In this document: positions 37,659 through 45,719 of the stretch, piece after piece | Layout of the letters: each line of letters opens with the position of its first letter | How positions within the stretch are numbered: position 1 is the first letter of the stretch | Assembly: GCA_963823095.1 (NCBI GenBank) | Contig: CAWGKI010000013.1 | Span: forward strand, 18,181-82,180 | DNA: 64,000 nt | From: CAIVVT01 sp963823095 | Lineage (GTDB): Bacteria > Acidobacteriota > Terriglobia > Bryobacterales > Bryobacteraceae | Reading direction: 5' to 3' | Program-made: the position numbers and the translations under genes | The notes under the pieces: generated by a model | The model's database searches: none | What the model was told of the DNA's origin: nothing | Seen by the model: the letters and a program-made list of their open reading frames with translations, nothing else

Positions 37659-38459
37659 ATGACCATCGTTTTCACCGACCTCGACGGTACACTGCTGGAC
37701 GGCAAAACCTACTCCTGGGAAGCGGCCTGTCCAGCGCTGGAACAACTGAGGTGTCGCGGGATACCGTGCGTGCTGGTTACGAGCAAGACCCGGGCCGAAG
37801 TAGAGTTCTGGCGCAACCTGATGGAAAACAGCGATCCCTTTATCGTCGAGAACGGGGCTGCTGTTTTCATGCCAAAGGGATATTTCCCCTTCGACATTCC
37901 CGGAGCGATCAGCCGCGGTAATTTCGAGGTGCTGGAGTGGGGGATACCGTACGGCGTATTGATCGCCGCCCTTGAAGAGTCGTCGCGATCCGCCCGCTGC
38001 CGAGTACTGGGCTTCCATCAGATGACTGCCCAGGCGGTCAGCGTTGCCTGCGGCATGCCCCTTGATCAAGCCGTGCTTGCCAAGCAACGCGAATATGATG
38101 AGCCCTTTCTCATCGTCGAACCGGCGCGCGCCGATGCACTGCTGAACGAACTCGAAGCACGGGGCCTGCATTGGACCGAGGGCGGCCGCTTCCATCACGT
38201 CTGCGGCGCCAACAATAAGGCGCTTGCAGCGAAGACCGTAACGCGCTGGTTTGGCCAACTCCACAAACACGTTACCACCATTGGATTGGGCGACGCCCTG
38301 AATGACGCGGCGCTTCTCGAAGCCGTTGATGTTCCAATCGTAGTTCGCTCCAGGTTCAGTTCCGCCCTTGCGGACCGCATCCCGCATGCAGTACTGACCG
38401 AAGATCCGGGGCCGCGAGGTTGGAATGAAGCGATCCTGCGGTTGATCCGGAGCCGGTGA
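37659..38459 (+). CDS. Mannosyl/glucosyl-3-phosphoglycerate phosphatase (HAD superfamily)
   Basis: I chose ATG 37659, giving 266 residues that begin with HAD motif I (MTIVFTDLDGTLLDG). Motif II is CVLVTSKTRAE. The C2 cap has PFIVENGAAVF and DEPFLIVEP, and motif IV is TTIGLGDALNDAALLEAVDV. This is the MpgP family, which removes phosphate from mannosyl- or glucosyl-3-phosphoglycerate. The glycosyltransferases at 39191-41794 would supply the substrate. Divergent from the kinase operon with about 100 bases between starts. Confidence 0.88.
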   Translation: MTIVFTDLDGTLLDGKTYSWEAACPALEQLRCRGIPCVLVTSKTRAEVEFWRNLMENSDPFIVENGAAVFMPKGYFPFDIPGAISRGNFEVLEWGIPYGVLIAALEESSRSARCRVLGFHQMTAQAVSVACGMPLDQAVLAKQREYDEPFLIVEPARADALLNELEARGLHWTEGGRFHHVCGANNKALAAKTVTRWFGQLHKHVTTIGLGDALNDAALLEAVDVPIVVRSRFSSALADRIPHAVLTEDPGPRGWNEAILRLIRSR

Positions 38460-38489
38460 TCGTTGCCCACCGACAGCCAATCCTTCGCC

Positions 38490-39194
38490 TCAAAGATGGC
38501 TCCACAGAGATCGCTCTTCCGACTGGGACGCATCCTCTCCCTTCTTGTCGAAATAGTGTCGCAATTCGGTTCGGAGTCCCGAGACAACCGCCATGCTCAA
38601 AGTGAAGACGGCGCCGCCCGCGACGAGAATAAACGCAGTCAGGAACACGGGCCGGGCGAACTCAAGCTGATAGGCAGCAACCACTACTGCGACAAATACG
38701 ATCATGATGCGGACGACAGCCGCAAGACGGCGCGGAGAGGGGAAATCTTCATTTACCGCCCAGACCAACATGCTCCGACCAAGATATTGGCTGAGCCACA
38801 CGCCGCCCAGCAGAATCAGTCCTGCTATTGCGAGCTTAGGAAGCAGGAACACAAAACTCTGGATGATCTGCGTGGTCAAATCGGTGTTGAACACATTGAT
38901 TCCCATCAGCAGGCCCGTAAGCAGGATGCACCAATAGACTGACTCTGCGACCATTTTCGTCGCGCGTAGCCGGCCGGAGCCATCGAGCATGAACGCCAGT
39001 CCGCTTTGCCGAAGGAACCGATCAATGGCCATTCCCTTAAAGATCCGATAGAGCAGCCACCGCGCAATCCAGGCGATCAGCCAGGCCGACAGTATTAGCG
39101 TCAACGCCGCCAGTGTTGCAGGCAGGTATGTGGTTACGTGGCTATGGAGGCGTTCGAGCGCTCCTTCCAGGATCGTCCTCAGAGTTTCAATCAT
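38490..39194 (-). CDS. MscS-like channel protein (conserved TM helix family)
   Basis: A 234-residue protein with about five membrane helices, including ATLAALTLILSAWLIAWIAR and IIQSFVFLLPKLAIAGLILL, the amphipathic repeat of the PF05552 conserved-helix family related to small-conductance mechanosensitive channels. The beta domain of MscS is absent. Its ATG overlaps the stop of the glycosyltransferase gene (ATGA), tying it to solute synthesis; release of the solute on hypo-osmotic shock is a sensible inference. Confidence 0.75.
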   Translation of the reverse strand: MIETLRTILEGALERLHSHVTTYLPATLAALTLILSAWLIAWIARWLLYRIFKGMAIDRFLRQSGLAFMLDGSGRLRATKMVAESVYWCILLTGLLMGINVFNTDLTTQIIQSFVFLLPKLAIAGLILLGGVWLSQYLGRSMLVWAVNEDFPSPRRLAAVVRIMIVFVAVVVAAYQLEFARPVFLTAFILVAGGAVFTLSMAVVSGLRTELRHYFDKKGEDASQSEERSLWSHL

Positions 39195-40549
39195 TGTGCT
39201 GTGCCTCCAACCTCGCTCTCTACGACATTTTGGCTACCTTGTTTCGTGTTTTGCTCCGATCTGCCGGCGGGGCGCGGCTCATCATTCCACTGCGCTATGA
39301 GGTAAGGTTTCAGATTCTCAAAGCTCATGCATAGACGTTCGATCTTTTGCTCAACCTCGTCCGACTCGAAGTTCTCGTTCTCCCGGACAAAAGACGCTAC
39401 TCTTCCCAGGTACAATGGCGTCAGCGATTGCAGAAGGTGGCCCCGGGACAGCGGATGCTTCCTATACGCGCAACTGTAGTCGAGGACCACGCGTGTCCAT
39501 AGGTCGTCACCCATATGAAATGTGGAGGCGCCCGCGCAAACGGAACTCCCAAGTTTCTGCACGTCCTCGTAGGTCTGCGGCTGCAGCGCGAGCGCCCAGA
39601 CCTCTCCCAACTCATGGCAGCCCCGGCAGAAGGACTGAACCATGCGATCAACGTTGACTCGGACCGGATCGAGCCCAACATCGAATTGAAATCCGAATAG
39701 CTCGGCCGGTACACTCCCGCTCCTGCTTTGCCAAACCGGCTGATATTCCTCCATGAGCATGAAAACGCTGCCGACTACCTGTTGCAGCATGGCGCTCAGA
39801 TCGGAACTCGGGTCCTTGGCATCATGCAACTTGGCTCCGAGGAAGCTCTGGCATACACGGAACCCTTCGGCAATCGCCACCGTCGTCATCCAAATGTCGA
39901 TGCCATAGCGAGCTACGTCGGTCTCCCAATCATCCCTTTCGATATAACGCGCGATCAGCCTCGCCGATATTCCGAACTCTCCGCCGATTGGCTGGCGCAC
40001 CCTCACTCCGTAAAGAGACCTCGTCAGCGGATATACGATGCTGTTGGTGATGGTTCCGTCGTACTTGTGACGCTGGTAATAGGGCGCTACAAAGTCATAG
40101 TCGGCGAACAGGATCGGACGAAGCAGCATATCGATCCATTCGGGCGTAATCGAGCGCAGGTCGGAATCGACTACAGCGCAAGCCTTGGCTTGAAGCTGGA
40201 CCGCCATTCGGAAAACGAGCCGAAAGGCGCTGCCTTTGCCAGGAACTCCGTGATATGGGAAAGACAGGCGGTGCGCATTCACCAGCGGAGTGGAGACCAG
40301 CATCAGGTGATTGTCTTCAACTCGAGCGGAAAGCACGGAGTTGCGCGTATCGTCGGTCGATCCGCCATCCGAGTTGATCACCGCCGCGGTCAGTTGGGGA
40401 AAGTACTTTGCCAGGCCTGCGTAGACGGCTCGCACCACATGAGCGATGGTCCTCGCATTGTTGTAGCTCGGGATTCCGATCACGATATCCGCGTGACGGA
40501 TCGCATCCACGGCCCTGTGAGCTTCCACCGGCAATAGGACACTCTCCAT
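39191..40549 (-). CDS. GT-A type glycosyltransferase of the compatible-solute operon
   Basis: A 452-residue protein. The N-terminus has a GT2-like nucleotide-sugar fold: DIVIGIPSYNNARTIAHVVR, INSDGGSTDD, and KACAVVDSDLRSI with a DxD-type motif. GGEFGISARLIARYIERDDW resembles acceptor-site motifs of GT family members acting on phosphoglycerate glycosides. The C-terminal 200 residues are helical. It lies 9 bases after the synthase gene. Candidate role: adding a second sugar to glucosyl-3-phosphoglycerate or glucosylglycerate. Specificity cannot be read from sequence. Confidence 0.7.
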   Translation of the reverse strand: MESVLLPVEAHRAVDAIRHADIVIGIPSYNNARTIAHVVRAVYAGLAKYFPQLTAAVINSDGGSTDDTRNSVLSARVEDNHLMLVSTPLVNAHRLSFPYHGVPGKGSAFRLVFRMAVQLQAKACAVVDSDLRSITPEWIDMLLRPILFADYDFVAPYYQRHKYDGTITNSIVYPLTRSLYGVRVRQPIGGEFGISARLIARYIERDDWETDVARYGIDIWMTTVAIAEGFRVCQSFLGAKLHDAKDPSSDLSAMLQQVVGSVFMLMEEYQPVWQSRSGSVPAELFGFQFDVGLDPVRVNVDRMVQSFCRGCHELGEVWALALQPQTYEDVQKLGSSVCAGASTFHMGDDLWTRVVLDYSCAYRKHPLSRGHLLQSLTPLYLGRVASFVRENENFESDEVEQKIERLCMSFENLKPYLIAQWNDEPRPAGRSEQNTKQGSQNVVESEVGGTAQ

Positions 40550-40558
40550 GGGGCCTCT

Positions 40559-41794
40559 CTAGGCAGCCCGCCCTGACGTGAGCCGGGGCGTTGGCTGCTT
40601 CTCAATTGCATCGATCAGCAAATCAGAGAATTCCGGAATCGCTGACAACACGCGATTCCAGTTCGGAATGAGGGGTAGTCCCAGAGGGTCCTCGATGAAC
40701 TCGTTCGCGGCGGCCCGCAGGCTTCTGGCGAACGCCGTAACCGCCAGTTCCTCCGCGTTGCGGTCGAACTTGAGCCCGTTCAGCATGGCGTCCGCGTAAT
40801 AGCGTGCGATGGTGTCTTGCGCCATCCGGACATAGCGTACTTCGAGGCTGCGAAAATGATCCGCCGTGAAAATCAACCCCTCTGCCGCGAGAGTGCGAAA
40901 CAGAGACTTGGCAATGTCGCTGGCCATTCGTGTCAGTCCTTTGGACGAATCATCGGCCGAGAGGGTCTGGTGCTTGTGTTCGTAGTTGTCCGTCAGATCC
41001 ACCTGGCACACCCGGGAAACCGCGCAGTTGCGATAAACCTCTGCCATCACTCCGACCTCGAGACCCCAATCGGCGGGAATCCGGTTCACCCTCGCCAGGT
41101 TCATATCCATGGCGAACTCGCCCGCCAATGCGTAACGAAAACTGTCGAGGAACCTCAGGAACGCTGCACTCGGCGCCATGTCGAGCATGGAACGGATCAA
41201 CGGCGAAATAAACAGCCGCGTCACCCGGCCGTGCATTCGGTCGGTCACGCGGGCGTAATACCCTTTGCAGAATTCGAAGGCGAGATGCGGATGTGCCACC
41301 GGATAGCAGAGCCGGGCGAGTAGCTGCCGGTCGTAATTGACGATATCGCAATCATGGAGGGCTATCACATCGCAGTCGCGCTTTGCCAACAAGTAGCCGT
41401 ACGAAAGCCAGCAAGACCGGCCCTTGCCATCTTCGCCGGCAGAGAGTCCGCGCTCGCGAAGCATCTGCAGGAGCCGCTGAACCCTTTCGCCGTCCATCCA
41501 AAGAACTGTCACGGGCGTATAGAAGTCCTCGAAGAATGCACTCGCCCGAGCGTATTGCTCAGGCGTCGCTTTTCCCAGAGCGACAACGATCCGCTGCAGG
41601 TACCGCACCTGTCGTAACTCGGCGACAATTCGCGCCATCGCCGGCGTCTCAAATTCCGAGTAGAGCGCCGGCAGAACCAGTCCGATCGGCTTGGTGCGTG
41701 TGAATTTCTCCAAGTCGCTCTCGATCCGCTCGACGCTATTCGGCTTCAATCGGTGGAGGGTGGTAACCAATCCGGTCTGATAGAAATCCGCCAT
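40559..41794 (-). CDS. gpgS: Glucosyl-3-phosphoglycerate synthase-like glycosyltransferase (GT81)
   Basis: ATG 41794 (MADFYQTGLVTTLHRL) is preceded by TGGAGG; an upstream in-frame ATG at 41845 lacks one. Motifs: KPIGLVLPALYSEFETPAM at the start of the fold, DCDVIALHDCDIVNYDRQLL with the metal-binding acidic residues, AGEFAMDMNLARVNRIPADW, and GLEVGVMAEVY. This is the GpgS family, which transfers glucose from an NDP-sugar to 3-phosphoglycerate. About 411 residues, typical. First gene of a three-gene operon with the next glycosyltransferase and an MscS-like protein. Confidence 0.82.
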   Translation of the reverse strand: MADFYQTGLVTTLHRLKPNSVERIESDLEKFTRTKPIGLVLPALYSEFETPAMARIVAELRQVRYLQRIVVALGKATPEQYARASAFFEDFYTPVTVLWMDGERVQRLLQMLRERGLSAGEDGKGRSCWLSYGYLLAKRDCDVIALHDCDIVNYDRQLLARLCYPVAHPHLAFEFCKGYYARVTDRMHGRVTRLFISPLIRSMLDMAPSAAFLRFLDSFRYALAGEFAMDMNLARVNRIPADWGLEVGVMAEVYRNCAVSRVCQVDLTDNYEHKHQTLSADDSSKGLTRMASDIAKSLFRTLAAEGLIFTADHFRSLEVRYVRMAQDTIARYYADAMLNGLKFDRNAEELAVTAFARSLRAAANEFIEDPLGLPLIPNWNRVLSAIPEFSDLLIDAIEKQPTPRLTSGRAA

Positions 41795-42178
41795 CGACAA
41801 TTGCCTCCAGGTTTCAGCGTACGCGAGAGGGAGAGGCCTCACCATCCCGCGACGATGCTACAAACCGCCAAAAAGCAACGTAGACGTCCTAACGACGACT
41901 CTTCGTGGAAGGTTCTGCCCAGCGGTCGGCGGTACCCGGTCACGGCCTGCGGAGCGGGTGAAAATTGTCGCGCGGACGTTCGCGGGCAGCGGTGTCGAGG
42001 AATCCAGCAGTGCCGCCCCTATCACTTAAGCGTTCCGAAGAAATAGAGTCCTCGCGCTATTGGCCGCGGAGGGCGAACTGACGACAATCGAAAGTGTTGG
42101 GCACCTGTACCGCTGAAAGGTGACACGGTCCAGCCGCATTTTTTTCGTAGCAGATGGACTGAGGAAGGAAGTCAGCTC
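41795..42178. other. Divergent promoter region, no gene recognised
   Basis: Separates the solute operon (minus) from the DksA-like gene (plus). I saw no strong consensus promoter and no convincing small frame. Confidence 0.5.
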
Positions 42179-42550
42179 GTGACACCCAAGGAATTGTTGA
42201 AATTCAGGAAGGCGTTGGAAGATGAGCAGGACACGGTCGTGCATGCAGCACTCCAGCGACGTCAGAGTATTGCCGTCGAACAGAGCGCGGACGCATTCGA
42301 ACAGATCAATTATGCCACCGAACGGGAATTGGCTCTGGCGGATCTGAGCCGGCATTCCGAGCTGATCCGTCAGATCCGAGCAGCCTTGGGCCGCATTGAA
42401 GCCCGGACCTTCGGAGTTTGCCAACGTTGTCGGAAGGCGATCCGGCCAAAGCGTTTGATAGCAGTACCGTGGACGCCGTTTTGCCTTCAATGCCAGGAGT
42501 TGGCTGATGGGCTGGACTCTGTCCACGAGATACGAGCGACCGCAGCGTAA
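42179..42550 (+). CDS. DksA/TraR-family zinc-finger protein
   Basis: A 123-residue protein with a GTG start. A long helical N-terminal part is followed by the C4 zinc finger FGVCQRCRKAIRPKRLIAVP with PFCLQCQELAD. It differs from canonical DksA by lacking the DxxDxA tip motif in an obvious form. Such proteins bind RNA polymerase in the secondary channel and modulate stress transcription. The end of the frame lies 40 bases before the start of the eRF1-like gene. Confidence 0.88.
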   Translation: MTPKELLKFRKALEDEQDTVVHAALQRRQSIAVEQSADAFEQINYATERELALADLSRHSELIRQIRAALGRIEARTFGVCQRCRKAIRPKRLIAVPWTPFCLQCQELADGLDSVHEIRATAA

Positions 42551-42590
42551 GGAGTCCGCAGGAAAGAATACCCACTTGGAAGGAAGTGTC

Positions 42591-43742
42591 GTGAAAACAA
42601 GAGAATTGGAAGGTCACATCAGGACGCTAGCCACCTTGGACGAAAGCGAAGCACCTATGATCAGCTGTTACCTGGAAATTAGGAATGGGGCGCCAGGCTT
42701 TCAGAAGGTCCTTGGTGAGCGCGCCCAGACGCTCAAGCAATCCCTTAGCGTGAATGCGCTCAGGCCGTTCGAGGAGGCCCTCAGTAGGATAGAGACGTTC
42801 ATTCAAACAGGAATCGCGCCTTGGTGCCGGGGAGCAGCTCTGTTCGCCCGCGCGGGAGAACAACCCTTCTTCCTGCCGCTGCAATTTCGGGTACCGTTGC
42901 CGAACTGGATCGCTGTCGGTTCGACTCCCAATCTCTATCATCTTGTGGAACTCAAAGACAACTACGATCGGTACGTGATTCTGCTGGGAACCGAAGCCTG
43001 CGCGAGAATCATCGGCGTGAACCTCGGATCCGTCACCGAACAGATTTGGAAGACGCGCCCCGAACTACGGAGTCGAGTGGGGCATGAATGGACTAAAGAC
43101 CACTTTCAGGACCACCGGCGCGAGCGCACGAACCAGTTTGTTAACGACGTGATCCGAAGCCTGGAACGCGCGATGTCCGATGGTGGTTACGGGCATCTGA
43201 TACTGGCCGGAAGCGAACGCATCGTTTCGGCCGTTAAAAAGGCGCTACCCAAGAGCCTCGCAGGAAAGCTCGTCGACACTGTTCCAGCCGCCGCAAGCGA
43301 TCAAATTTCGGACGTGATTACGTCCACCTTGCAATCGTTCCTCGAACATGAAGAACTGGAATCGCAGGCAATAGCCGAAAGGCTAGTCTCCCAAATCCAC
43401 ACCCACGGACTTGCGGTTGCCGGGACCCACGGCACTCTGGAGGCGCTAAGAAGCGGCCAGGCGGATTTCCTGGTAATCGCAAAGAGCTATGACCCCGGCA
43501 TGGGGTGGGAGTGCCGCCGATGCGGAAAAATTGAATTTTCACTTCCTCGCCCGAACCTTTGCCCGTCCTGCCATGGACTGCTGAGGGAGTTCGACGTCAG
43601 AGAGGAGATGGTGCGGCTCGCTGGGCGTTTGGAGTGTGGCGTCGAGGTGGTGGAGCACAGCGACGTCTTGATGAACCTGGGTGGCGTGGGCTGCCTGTTA
43701 CGATTCCTGGCGCCAGCGGGCTACATTCATGCGGCCGCCTGA
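42591..43742 (+). CDS. Bacterial eRF1-like (baeRF/Vms1-related) protein
   Basis: I chose GTG 42591 (VKTRELEGHIRTLATLDESE), preceded by GGAAGGAA. About 383 residues. The middle domain (YVILLGTEACARIIGVNLGS, HEWTKDHFQDHRRERTNQFV) and the C-terminal domain (HLILAGSERIVSAVKKALPK, GLAVAGTHGTLEAL) have the eRF1 domain 2/3 layout. A zinc ribbon (WECRRCG..., LCPSCHGLLREFD) follows. The family is related to archaeal release factor 1 and is thought to act on ribosomes or stalled peptidyl-tRNA. A 3' fragment of a paralogue lies at 15775-15880. Confidence 0.8.
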   Translation: MKTRELEGHIRTLATLDESEAPMISCYLEIRNGAPGFQKVLGERAQTLKQSLSVNALRPFEEALSRIETFIQTGIAPWCRGAALFARAGEQPFFLPLQFRVPLPNWIAVGSTPNLYHLVELKDNYDRYVILLGTEACARIIGVNLGSVTEQIWKTRPELRSRVGHEWTKDHFQDHRRERTNQFVNDVIRSLERAMSDGGYGHLILAGSERIVSAVKKALPKSLAGKLVDTVPAAASDQISDVITSTLQSFLEHEELESQAIAERLVSQIHTHGLAVAGTHGTLEALRSGQADFLVIAKSYDPGMGWECRRCGKIEFSLPRPNLCPSCHGLLREFDVREEMVRLAGRLECGVEVVEHSDVLMNLGGVGCLLRFLAPAGYIHAAA

Positions 43743-43826
43743 CGCTGTCCAGGGTTGATGCAGATCGCGCCTCGGGAGGGAGTGCCGTGGCCCACGGCAT
43801 TCCCTCGGAGGAGCACAGGAGGATCC

Positions 43827-44876
43827 ATGACCAACTATCGTCCCGTTCTTGCGCTTGCATCCCTGATAATTTCGGGATTGTTTTGCGGCGGGTGCGGAAG
43901 AGAATCAACCACAATCGAGCCAACGAAACTGAAGAGTTTTGCGGCCCTTCCCGATGCGCGCGCCTCCGGCGCGAACGATCCCACGGCAGCCAAAATCGCT
44001 CTGGGCCGAATGCTCTACTATGATGCCCGGCTATCCAAAGGCCAGACGCTTTCGTGCAACAGTTGCCATCCTCTGTCCGCATATGGAGTAGATGGCAAGC
44101 CGACCTCAGAGGGCCACCTCGGCCAGAGGGGCGTTCGGAACTCGCCCACAGTCTATAATGCCGCGCTGCATTTCGTTCAGTTCTGGGATGGGCGGGCGCC
44201 TGATGTGGAGAAGCAGGCGGGGGGACCTCTCCTGAATCCGGTCGAAATGGCCATGCCGTCCGAAAAATCAGTGGTAGCCGTTGTGAAATCTATGCCTGGA
44301 TATGTTACCGCCTTCCGCCGCGCATTTCCCGGGGAGAAGAATCCCGTCACATTCAGCCACGCGACCGAGGCGATCGGACAATTTGAGCGAGGACTCATAA
44401 CGCCGGCACGCTGGGACAAGTTTCTCAAAGGCGATCAGACCGCAATAACGGCGGAGGAGAAAGCCGGCTTCAATCACTTCATCGCAGCGGGCTGCGATAC
44501 GTGCCATTCCGGCTCGCTCGTCGGAGGAAATGCGTTCCAGAAGCTCGGGGTCCTGAAGGAGTACCCCGAGGCATCCGATCCGGGACGCTACCAGGTGACC
44601 AAGAACCAAAACGACCGCATGTATTTCAAGGTCTCGCCTCTTCGGAACGTGGCGATGACTGGTCCTTACTTCCACACGGGCAAAGTTGCAACACTGGACG
44701 AAGCAGTCAGACAGATGGCGCAGTACCAGACCGGCAAGGAACTGGCAACTGCGGAAAGAGAAGCAATCGTGACGTGGTTGAAGACGCTAACGGGCGATGT
44801 CGACGCCAATTACATCAAACAGCCCGAGTTGCCGAAATCGACCTCCAGAACACCGCGGGCCAGGGCGACGGCTTAG
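43827..44876 (+). CDS. Di-haem cytochrome c peroxidase/MauG-family lipoprotein
   Basis: ATG 43827 follows ACAGGAGG. A lipoprotein signal (LIISGLFCGGCG) anchors the protein in the periplasm. Two haem motifs are present: LSCNSCHPLSAYG (CxxCH 1) and GCDTCHSGSLVGG (CxxCH 2). The distal region reads SPLRNVAMTGPYFHTGKVAT, and a helix follows with VRQMAQYQTGKEL. About 349 residues, typical of bacterial cytochrome c peroxidases that reduce H2O2. It forms an operon with the haem-binding protein downstream. Confidence 0.92.
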   Translation: MTNYRPVLALASLIISGLFCGGCGRESTTIEPTKLKSFAALPDARASGANDPTAAKIALGRMLYYDARLSKGQTLSCNSCHPLSAYGVDGKPTSEGHLGQRGVRNSPTVYNAALHFVQFWDGRAPDVEKQAGGPLLNPVEMAMPSEKSVVAVVKSMPGYVTAFRRAFPGEKNPVTFSHATEAIGQFERGLITPARWDKFLKGDQTAITAEEKAGFNHFIAAGCDTCHSGSLVGGNAFQKLGVLKEYPEASDPGRYQVTKNQNDRMYFKVSPLRNVAMTGPYFHTGKVATLDEAVRQMAQYQTGKELATAEREAIVTWLKTLTGDVDANYIKQPELPKSTSRTPRARATA

Positions 44877-44885
44877 GAGAACGTC

Positions 44886-45341
44886 ATGATTCGGCGAATT
44901 TTACGGGTCGCGTTGCTTGTTGCGGTCGCCATTCTGATCGGCGCCCAGTTTTTCCCGCCCGCCCGAACCAATCCTGTTTCTGATCCAGCATCCTCGTTTG
45001 AGGCTGTTGTAAGGCCACCGGTTGAGGTGACTTCCCTCCTGAATCGGGCGTGCCGCGACTGCCACTCGAATGATACAGTCTGGCCCTGGTATAGCAAAGT
45101 TGCGCCCGTCTCATGGTTAGTGGCTAAGGACGTCCAAGAGGGGCGGACCCATCTGAATTTTTCGGAGTGGGCCCGCTTCGGGCCGGAAATGGCCCGCTCA
45201 CGTTTGCGCGAAGTGTGCGAACAGGTCCGGGGTAGCGAAATGCCGTTATGGTACTACATGCCCCTACATCCTACAGCCAGACTCGGCCAAACCGAAGTCA
45301 CCACCCTGTGCAACCAAACTCCTGGAGGACCCGCAGATTGA
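44886..45341 (+). CDS. Haem-binding domain protein (PF14376 type)
   Basis: A 151-residue protein starting 9 bases after the peroxidase. N-terminal signal anchor (ILRVALLVAVAILIGAQFFP), then NRACRDCHSNDTVWPWYSKV with a CxxCH haem motif, VAPVSWLVAKDVQEGRTHLN and MPLWYYMPLHPTARL, all typical of the family. Probably the electron donor to the peroxidase. The last ten residues (QTPGGPAD) look less conserved. Confidence 0.88.
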   Translation: MIRRILRVALLVAVAILIGAQFFPPARTNPVSDPASSFEAVVRPPVEVTSLLNRACRDCHSNDTVWPWYSKVAPVSWLVAKDVQEGRTHLNFSEWARFGPEMARSRLREVCEQVRGSEMPLWYYMPLHPTARLGQTEVTTLCNQTPGGPAD

Positions 45342-45429
45342 GCGCGCCGCAACAGATCCCTCGATGCCTCGAAGGGAAAACGAAATGTCCGTCCGTGATG
45401 GCACAGACGGGGTCGCGATAGGAGCATTT

Positions 45430-45675
45430 ATGTCAAAGCTTAATTCGAAGATGTTGGTCGGTGACCAACCTAAAACTGTAGTCGCCGTTCCTGGAGAGAC
45501 GGCAGCTCAACCATCAACTCTTGTAGAAATGGGCGAACCGGCGCCGGTTAATGAACAGGATGTCTCAGCTCTGGCGTATCGGAGATGGTTGGAAAGGGGA
45601 TGCCCCCAAGGGTCTCCGGAGGAAGACTGGTTCGAGGCCGAACGGGAGCTGCATTCGAAAAGCGGCAGTGCATAG
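45430..45675 (+). CDS. DUF2934 domain protein
   Basis: I chose ATG 45430 because the product then begins MSKLNSK like its two paralogues in the window, and GATAGGAG precedes it; the longer frame begins at 45364. It ends with ALAYRRWLERGCPQGSPEED then WFEAE. 81 residues. Function unknown. Confidence 0.85.
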   Translation: MSKLNSKMLVGDQPKTVVAVPGETAAQPSTLVEMGEPAPVNEQDVSALAYRRWLERGCPQGSPEEDWFEAERELHSKSGSA

Positions 45676-45719
45676 AAGGGCGAATCTCCTACCCGTCCCA
45701 GTCTTAGAGGAGAGTATCC

